A DNA stretch of 64,000 nucleotides, from positions 68,332,891 to 68,396,890 of the forward strand of contig NC_134398.1 in NCBI RefSeq assembly GCF_050003625.1, read 5' to 3'. Below the pieces are notes generated by a model, which worked only from the letters and a program-made list of their open reading frames with translations, made no database searches and was not told the DNA's origin. The position numbers and the translations under genes are program-made. Source of the DNA: Haematobia irritans (Eukaryota > Arthropoda > Insecta > Diptera > Muscidae). Positions 58,404-64,000 of this stretch are shown here, in pieces. Position 1 is the first letter of the stretch; each line of letters opens with the position of its first letter.

Positions 58404-59169
58404 CCCTGCCAACATTTTTTGATTTTGGGGACTCTTTTGAGAATCCCCACTACGTCGAAAACAATCGTATACGACATCAAAAACTCGTCGGAAAAGCGCC
58501 GTGACTATTGAGAAGTTGTACCACGCCAAGTTACTACAAAAAATGTTTCGCATGAGTGTAATTATTAGGTGCCTTTATAGATCAATTTAGAACGACGCCA
58601 ATAAGGGACCCTCCAAACAATCAGAAAAAGTGCATTTTAAGATAGTTGTAAAAGAATCATTGTGGTCGAGTAAAACACGTTTGTTTAGATATTTATTAAT
58701 TTGATTAAACATTTACAAATTCTTAAAAATATAACATTTATACCACTATCACATTACATTTAACATAATTTTTGGCATTAATGATGATGTTGAGTTACAA
58801 GTAGCGAGTTACATGTTGCTGCGTCTATCAACCAGTGTTTTTATTCCATGGAGGCAGCGTGTCTGTAAAATATCTGAAAAACAATCACTTTATTCCATTT
58901 GGAAAATCACCAAATTGTTCACCAATATACCTTTCACAATTTTAAGCGTATAATCTATGTTTTCAGAACTTTATTTTCGTTTTTATTTAAATAAAATATA
59001 ACAAGCTGGTTGCGCTTGGCGTTTCACAAAAAAAATGGCTTTTTTAACAGTAGGGATGGCAAATTACTTGCATGTACTTTTTGATGTACCTTTTCATGAT
59101 GGTTGAAGTGACATTTACGAGTCTGTGGTAACGATGAGGTTGAAATGGAACTTTGAAATGCTGGCAGGG
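58404..59169. mobile_element. CCCTGCCAACATTT-ended TIR element
   Basis: 766 bp, TIRs CCCTGCCAACATTT and AAATGCTGGCAGGG, flanked by TAA at 58401-58403 and 59170-59172. Non-autonomous. The TWA-type 3-bp duplication fits the Harbinger group, but the TIR differs from families 1 and 2. Confidence 0.75.
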
Positions 59170-59397
59170 TAATAAGCCACCAAGATATTGCGACTCTAAA
59201 ACCTTCCTGTCAGATGAAATACTGCTATCAACCCAGCGTCGAATTACAGCCTCAACGATAGAACTCACATGAATATATTTGGTTTAAATTGCTTTTCACT
59301 ATCAACTGCATACTTTTCGCTTTATTATGAAATAAACATCCGAACATTTATCTCAAAACATTAAATTTTTCTTCGAATACGAAAATACCAGCTCTTA

Positions 59398-59614
59398 AGG
59401 TGAGTATTAAGTTAAAATCGCTAAAGTGAAAACTATACCAGTAAGAAAAGGAATAAAATTATAAATATTTGTTGCAAATTTTATTATAACTTGATGGGGA
59501 ATAGCCCAAAGTAAATTTTTAAAAAGTTTGTATACCTTAAAATGGATTATTAAAGAAAAGTAATCGTGAAAAAATGACGATTTTAGCTGCTAAACTCGAA
59601 CTTAATACCCACCT
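59398..59614 (+). mobile_element. Harbinger-like MITE family 2, complete
   Basis: 217 bp, flanked by TTA at 59395-59397 and 59615-59617. Starts AGGTGAGTATTAAGTT and ends CTTAATACCCACCT. A short deletion near the left end compared with 37772-38002. Confidence 0.88.
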
Positions 59615-60001
59615 TTATTGGAAAATAGTTCACAAAAATATAGGGCCCTTTTAGAAGATCTTCATCAAATTGAGTTTTTCTGCAGCTGTTTTGTTACAAT
59701 TGTAGAACAGCCATATATCGACTATCGAAGACATTGACATATTAGATTTGTCGTTCGGGACAAATATTTATGTTAGCCACATATTCATAGAAGTTAAGCG
59801 TATACAAATCCCATTTAATTAAAAAAATGTAAATTACTAAAAAGGGTAGTTTGTTCACAAATGATATTACATAATAAAAAATTCGACTTGTTTTTAATTT
59901 TCCATGTTATATAATGTGTACCATTTTACTTGTGTCCATTTGACCGGAGTGAATTTATAATTTTATTCGGATCAGCAGAAAATTTCAGCAAACAACTGAC
60001 T

Positions 60002-60116
60002 TTTCACGATTACTTTTCTTTAATAATCCATTTTAAGGAATATAAACTTTGTGAAAATTTATCAAGTTATAATAGAATTTGTAGCAAATATGTATAATTT
60101 TATGCCTTTTTTACTA
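60002..60116 (-). mobile_element. Harbinger-like MITE family 2, cut by the assembly gap
   Basis: TCACGATTACTTTTCTTTAA to TATGTATAATTTTATGCC, as in 37772-38002, running into the N run. Confidence 0.8.
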
Positions 60117-60216
60117 NNNNNNNNNNNNNNNNNNNNNNNNNNNNNNNNNNNNNNNNNNNNNNNNNNNNNNNNNNNNNNNNNNNNNNNNNNNNNNNNNNNN
60201 NNNNNNNNNNNNNNNN
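60117..60216. other. assembly gap (100 N)
   Basis: Exactly 100 N, the usual placeholder for a gap of unknown length. Order and orientation across it are therefore inferred by scaffolding. Confidence 0.99.
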
Positions 60217-60687
60217 AAATTGTGTTAATGGAAAAATAAATAAAATTGACAAACTTGGAATAATTTAAAAAAAAGAGAAAAAAAAGAAAAAATATAATTG
60301 TGTTAAAACTGATACGAATGTTAATTCTGAAATAAAAAAGATAAAGGTGATATTGAAAAAAATATATAACTACAAGAAAATAACAATTGAATTATGAATA
60401 AATAAATAAAAAAAACACTGTGAGAATTTTAATTAATGAGCAATGGAACTAAATGGAAATTAAAGGTGAAAAAAAACTTTGTGAAAGTGATTAAATTGAC
60501 AATAAAAATAAATACAATTAAATAAAATAATTTGTGAAACAAAACCAAAGCAAAATAAAACTTGTAAAAATTATTAAATGAACAATATTCATCAATGGAA
60601 AGCAGCACTTTTATGTAAGAATTTTTAGAATAAGAATTTTTATAATTTAAGAGATTTATTAATATAAGAAAAGAAAACGCAAAAAAA
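60217..60687. other. A-rich leader-like stretch before gag
   Basis: Plus strand is A-rich with no recognisable gene. It may be the untranslated leader of the gag-bearing element. No LTR or primer site is visible before the gap. Confidence 0.45.
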
Positions 60688-61775
60688 ATGACAGAAATAG
60701 ACGAAATCACTGAAAGGCTTCAAAAATCCTTCTAACCCCATCCCAAATTCCACGGGTGCTACCTCGAAAGTAGGGGGCTTAACGCCCACACAACAGGAAG
60801 ATGTCCGCTCCATCATAGCCAGTTTTTTCCGAAGGGATATTCACGAAGAGATAGGGGACCATCCTATCGGTCAGATTAATATAAAGGAACTAGACTCGAT
60901 TCCCGACATTGTTAAGAGTCTAAGAGAGTTCTCTGGTCATCCAGGAGAATTGAATTCCTGGCGGAAGTCGGTGGATAGATTACTAGAACTATTCGATGGC
61001 ATAAAAGGATCGGGAAAATATTTCGCCATCGCTATACGATTAGATCGAAAATAGTTGGGGACGCGGACGCCGCTTGTCTGGGGTAGGATAAAAAAGTGTC
61101 TCATGATGCACTATTCGGACAGACGCGACATTAGTACCTTGGAGTACCAAATGACCTCATTATGGCAAGGGAATATGACAATTACGGAATTCTACCGTGC
61201 CGTATACCAACACCTGTCATTGATATTGGACAAAATTTCATGTCTCGATTATGATGATAAAAGTTTAACGAACATGACTAATGCCTATAGGGATAAAGCG
61301 TTAGACACCTTTATTAGAGGACTGAAGGGAGAACTGCCGAAACTATTAGCAATCTCCGCTCCTAGTTCTTTACCACAGGCATTACATATTTGTCTCAAAT
61401 TGGAAAATATGAATCTGAGAACTAGTCATGCTCTCGGTCACCTAAGGGGGACCAGGAATCAATCATCCTAATCCCTTACCAAAACAAGGATTTTTCCCAG
61501 AATTGGCCCATGTAGGAGGACCACCACGGCATCAGCCTAGGCCTCCACTTCCACCAAGGATGCAGAAGCCAATGTTTCCCACTAATGTGAACAATTGGGA
61601 TCAAAATCTTCCATCTGTGCCCAACTTCGGGTACCGACAACAATTTAGACAGCCATATCAACAGGGGCCGCAATTTTTCCGAAATAATCCTTCGGCAACA
61701 GCAACAGAGACCTCAACCCATGGAAATTGACCAATCTATTCAAACTAGACACGTTAATTATGTAAATCGGAGGCT
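60688..61775 (+). pseudogene. errantivirus-like gag, broken
   Basis: Gag of a Ty3/gypsy element of the 17.6/297 type. From ATG 60688, then visible in more than one frame: a polar N-terminal part, the capsid core with FSGHPGELNSW near 60930 and the segment 61060-61470 (about 138 codons, motifs LEYQMTSLWQG and RDKALDTFIRGLKGELPKL), then a Pro/Gln-rich nucleocapsid-like part (61503-61775) with QPMEIDQS. At least two frame changes (near 60725 and 61045) and a stop near 61470 make it non-functional. Coding similarity ends abruptly at about 61777, where minus-strand env-side sequence begins. Confidence 0.82.
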
Positions 61776-61846
61776 ATGGATGATTTTGTTGTTGGCACTT
61801 TTTTGGAGCTTGGGATGCGATTCTTTGTTTTGTTGCTCTCCACTTT

Positions 61847-63271
61847 CTAGATCTGAGCGGGTTGATGATGTATTTTGTTGGTTTGTATCGTAATGTGGGG
61901 TTTCTTCTGTTGATAGTTTGTATTATGGGTAGAATTCGGTTTAAAGTATTTTATGGCAAATGATAGTGTCACTATAAGGGTAATTGCAAGCAAGATTATG
62001 GTTAGTGGTAGGCTTATTCGGTTCTTCATTTCTAGGTTGTAAAGAAGTTGTGTATTATTGACATTCATCTCATGTACCATCTCCAATGAAAGTGTTTTTG
62101 TCAGGTCGGTCTTTTCCATTGGTTGTACTAGGGCCGGTAGAGGCTTGGTGCCTGAGACCTGTGATGCCAAGTTGGTTTTGTTGTTGATTTCAATAGTTGA
62201 GTTATTGTGGTGTATTAAAAAGGTGCAGTTTAGCAATAGTGGTGAGTGGTCAACTTTTATTTCTCCGTCAAATTGGTTTGGCATAAGAGTTACTTCTTCG
62301 ATTTCCTCGACCGTAGGGATGTGTTCGTTGTTGGTGGCGGTACATTTAGAGCTTCGACTTCTCACGAGATTCGGTATACAATCGGATTCTGATATTTCTA
62401 TAACATTTTCATTATTGCAAATACTTAAGCTATTATAAGACTGGCCAGTTTCTTTTATACCAAATATTTTATTGTCACAATCCAAAACATGATTAAAATT
62501 TATTCTAGTAATACTATTTCCATGTTTTATAGGTTTTATTAGAATTTTCTTACAATTTTTTGATTCTGTGGTGGGAATACTAATAATGTAAATAATGTTT
62601 TGTCCTTCAGTAGCTATCTTTATTTTTGAAAAATTTAACAATTCATCTGTACTCTTAAATGGTATGTCTTCTTTATCAAATATTTTATTTAGAATTTCTA
62701 TTTCAAGGGATGATAGGATAAATGAGTTTACAACATTTACTTTAGCTAAGTGTATGGCCAATTCTATATTTGAAATTTCGTCTTTTAATATTTCCAATTT
62801 ATACTTAATTTCTAACATTTTTTTCGTTTTCTTGAAAGTTTTCAGAATTTAAGAATTTCACAATTTCGTTTGATATTTTTGTAAGTTCAGACATTTTATC
62901 GATTGTTAGTCTATTGATTATTACTTGATTGTTGGTATTAGCCAGGACATTTTCCTCTGAATAATTTCGAAATCATGGTGGTCTGGGCTGCCAGCCAGCC
63001 ATTTCCAAGCTGTTCCAAGAAAATCTATTGAACGTTTTGATTTCAATTTTGGTTTGAGTCTTGCTATATGTGTTTTGATTTGTGTAATGGTGAAGGAAAG
63101 GTATGGGATTAGGGGATGACGGGATGTGTTCCTTAGGATGTTGGCCTCGAATTGTCCGACAACGTCCTCGTAGTTTTGTAGGTCGATGGTGTGAATTATC
63201 TTGAATGTACCTGATTGAATTTTTGCTAATCCAGAATGCATTGCTACCAAATTGGAATTAGAATAGTCCAA
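61847..63271 (-). pseudogene. errantivirus-like env (F-type fusion glycoprotein), broken
   Basis: Two minus-strand blocks: 63271-62921 and 62818-61847, separated by a frame break in an A run near 62820. The first block ends its surface portion at a basic cleavage-like site (KSKR) followed by a hydrophobic, Gly/Ala/Trp-containing stretch as in insect F-type envelope proteins. The second block holds the stalk and a membrane anchor of about 20 residues near 61975-61920, then a short cytoplasmic tail ending at 61847. N-glycosylation-type NCT, NNS and NNT motifs are present. The N-terminal signal peptide is not present. Broken and non-functional as it stands. Confidence 0.82.
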
Positions 63272-64000
63272 TATTTGGACCTCCCCTTGGAGAGCACGGT
63301 TAGTGCTAGAAGTCTAGAAGCAGTGTTAAACGCGTGAGTGTAGAGGTGGAATTCTTTTTCATAGTCCGGGTAATAAAGCATTACATCCTTAGAAAGTAAG
63401 GCATTCTTCAATCCATCGATTGACTTTTTCTCTAAATCACCCAGTGTTATTTTGACCTTGCTTGATTCCGACTTGGGTATATTTCCGTATGGACCTCTTA
63501 ACATGGAAGTTAAGGGTTTCGCAATATCTGCATATCCCTGTATGAAACGCCTATAATAATTGCAAAGATCCAGGAATGATCTCAGTTTTCGTAGTGTATT
63601 CGGATATGGTATATCAACTATTGCGTCGACCTTCTTTCGAATAGTTTTCACGCCCTCGACTGATACTAAGAAACCCAAAAATTCGACGTCACTTTTAAAG
63701 AATTCACATTTGTCTAATTGTATTTTCATGTTTGCCGCATTGAGCGTTTTAAATATTTCCTGTAGATGCATTAAGTGGGATTCCTCGTCTCTGCTAAATA
63801 TTATAATGTCATCAATGTAGACATAGCAGATTTTACCTATGTAGTCCCTAAGTATGTCATCGGGTGCTCTCTGGAATATCGAAGGTGCATTCTTCAATCC
63901 AAATGACAACCTATTGAACTCATACTTCCCATTATTAACTGAGAAGGCAGTTTTCTCTATATCCTGCTCTTTTAATGGTATTTGATGGAAACCACTTTTT
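63244..64000 (-). pseudogene. errantivirus-like pol, RT part (continues past window)
   Basis: Reading on the minus strand from 64000: RT palm motifs including LSFGLKNAPSIFQRA and the catalytic YIDDIIIFS, then CEFFKSDVEFLGFLVS, SFLDLCNYYRRFI and the start of the RNase H-type tether (EFHLYTHAFN). The frame drifts after about 63300 and joins the env side at about 63270. RNase H catalytic residues and integrase are absent, so about 2 kb of pol is missing. Upstream protease and gag of this copy would lie beyond the window end. Confidence 0.88.

Noticed and set aside
1..64000. CRISPR arrays, bacterial operons, antiviral defence or toxin genes
   Set aside because: No regularly spaced short repeats with unique spacers and no prokaryotic gene structure; all repeats fit eukaryotic transposons or satellites.

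Overview
The window is an AT-rich, intron-bearing eukaryotic sequence with one 100-base assembly gap at 60117-60216. It looks like a large, repeat-dense fly genome, most likely a muscid or other calyptrate fly (inference). The evidence is a Himar1-type irritans-subfamily mariner, three copies of a tRNA-derived SINE that ends in GGTTAGG repeats, errantivirus-like gag/pol/env remnants, and a class-5 P4-ATPase first coding exon of fly type. No prokaryotic gene organisation, CRISPR array, rRNA or intact tRNA was seen.

Only two loci look like host genes with any integrity. One is the first coding exon of a P4-ATPase phospholipid flippase (minus strand, 30541-31610, ending at a good GTAAGT donor). 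The other is a small unrecognised four-exon gene (plus strand, 26973-27532) whose three introns are all phase 1, with an apparent one-base slip in a T8 run. A cytochrome b5 retropseudogene sits at 47498-47897 (minus strand). Almost everything else is transposable-element material, much of it nested.

Layout: 0.3-2.6 kb, two inverted CACTG-ended elements around a CGTGAGT-rich core. 3.1-4.1 kb, AT-rich terminal-inverted-repeat (TIR) element. 6.2-9.7 kb, 5'-truncated non-LTR retrotransposon. 9.8-14.2 kb, two copies of one TIR family, one of them split by a TA-flanked MITE. 14.4-16.0 kb, inverted and circularly permuted repeat around T/A-rich low complexity. 17.4-18.7 kb, mariner. 19.0-24.1 kb, a 5.1-kb foldback-like element with a 9-bp target-site duplication (TSD) and arms built from 164-bp tandem repeats. 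24.2-30.0 kb, degenerate transposase, Harbinger-like MITE, the small gene, LINE 3' ends and a SINE. 30.5-31.6 kb, flippase exon. 32.3-34.1 kb, about 150-bp tandem-repeat element. 34.4-36.0 kb, copia fragment. 36.1-37.6 kb, long-TIR element carrying a LINE insertion. 37.8-51.0 kb, Harbinger-like, piggyBac-like and Tc1/mariner-like pieces and the pseudogene. 51.5-57.7 kb, an LTR retrotransposon with 2.0-kb LTRs inserted in a SINE. 58.4-59.6 kb, MITEs. 60.7-64.0 kb, errantivirus gag (plus strand) meeting env and pol (minus strand) tail to tail.

The best candidates for new description are the foldback element with higher-order repeat arms, the two Harbinger-like MITE families sharing termini and TWA target duplications, the LTR element defined by its split host SINE, and the small four-exon gene.
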